Source: Acidobacteriota bacterium (GTDB lineage Bacteria > Acidobacteriota > Terriglobia > Acidiferrales > UBA7541). Taken from it: a DNA stretch of 64,000 bases. A model generated the notes under the pieces. That model did no database searches. It was not told where the DNA came from and was given only the letters and a program-made list of their open reading frames with translations. This document shows, piece after piece, positions 63,974-64,000 of this stretch (positions are counted from its first letter, which is position 1; each line of letters opens with the position of its first letter). Where the stretch lies: the NCBI GenBank assembly GCA_021832085.1, contig JAKBLM010000007.1, positions 58,355 to 122,354 of the forward strand, read 5' to 3'. Position numbers and translations under genes: made by a program.

Positions 63974-64000
63974 ATGACCCCGAACAAGGATACGACCGAG
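63974..64000 (+). CDS. Start of a gene cut by the window edge
   Basis: ATG 63974 with AAGGAGG about 11 bases and GGAG about 2 bases upstream; nine codons are visible (MTPNKDTTE). Product unknown. Confidence 0.55.

Overview
The window looks like a GC-rich chromosomal segment of an acidobacterium (Acidobacteriota, probably class Terriglobia). The evidence is a secreted protein with the VWFA-related acidobacterial domain (53647-54762), a membrane Ser/Thr kinase with a TolB/WD40-like sensor (31133-33787), split glycine-decarboxylase genes, mlaEFD-type genes, and many short GTAG-headed palindromes together with a RAYT transposase. No rRNA genes or CRISPR arrays are visible. One complete tRNA, tRNA-Leu(CAA), is present.

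Left arm (1-38.3 kb), mostly housekeeping. It holds a truncated serine hydrolase, ilvE, an ABC-2 exporter, a single-module Clp-like AAA+ ATPase with a small partner gene, and a RAYT gene bracketed by inverted hairpins. An M61 peptidase and the glycine cleavage operon gcvT-gcvH-gcvPA-gcvPB follow. Next come envelope and lipid genes: a DMT-type membrane protein, PAP2, a PHP esterase, a diacylglycerol glycosyltransferase, GH35 beta-galactosidase, mlaE/mlaF/mlaD, an AI-2E permease and an MFS-acyltransferase fusion. A PfkB kinase, the Ser/Thr kinase, ispG and a Sel1-repeat protein close the arm.

Mobile region (38.4-52.7 kb). Two integration events are layered at leucine tRNA genes. The older one survives as a 5' tRNA-Leu fragment (38403) and a frameshifted integrase C-terminus (38989-39163). 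The younger one is an about 13.4 kb integrative element bounded by a 41-bp direct repeat (39242-39282 and 52632-52672) that is the 5' half of tRNA-Leu(CAA). Its backbone is integrase, HTH regulator, primase-polymerase, a run of small zinc and membrane proteins with ATGA/GTGA-type overlaps, and an FtsK/HerA-like ATPase. Its cargo has a visibly lower GC content: zinc-ribbon and C2H2 zinc-finger proteins, a divergent HEPN protein / PLD-nuclease pair that is the best candidate for an undescribed defence module, and a membrane protein with 183-bp tandem repeats flanked by two copies of a winged-helix gene.

Right arm (52.7-64 kb). It carries a small membrane protein, the VWFA protein, a beta-propeller/phosphoesterase fusion, a Mut7-C RNase-like protein, a secreted protein, a TPR protein, a methyltransferase, a DUF2892 protein and an ECF sigma factor fused to a zinc-finger anti-sigma-like domain. 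The start of one further gene lies at the edge.

All calls come from reading the sequence. Family names rest on recognised motifs, not on database searches.
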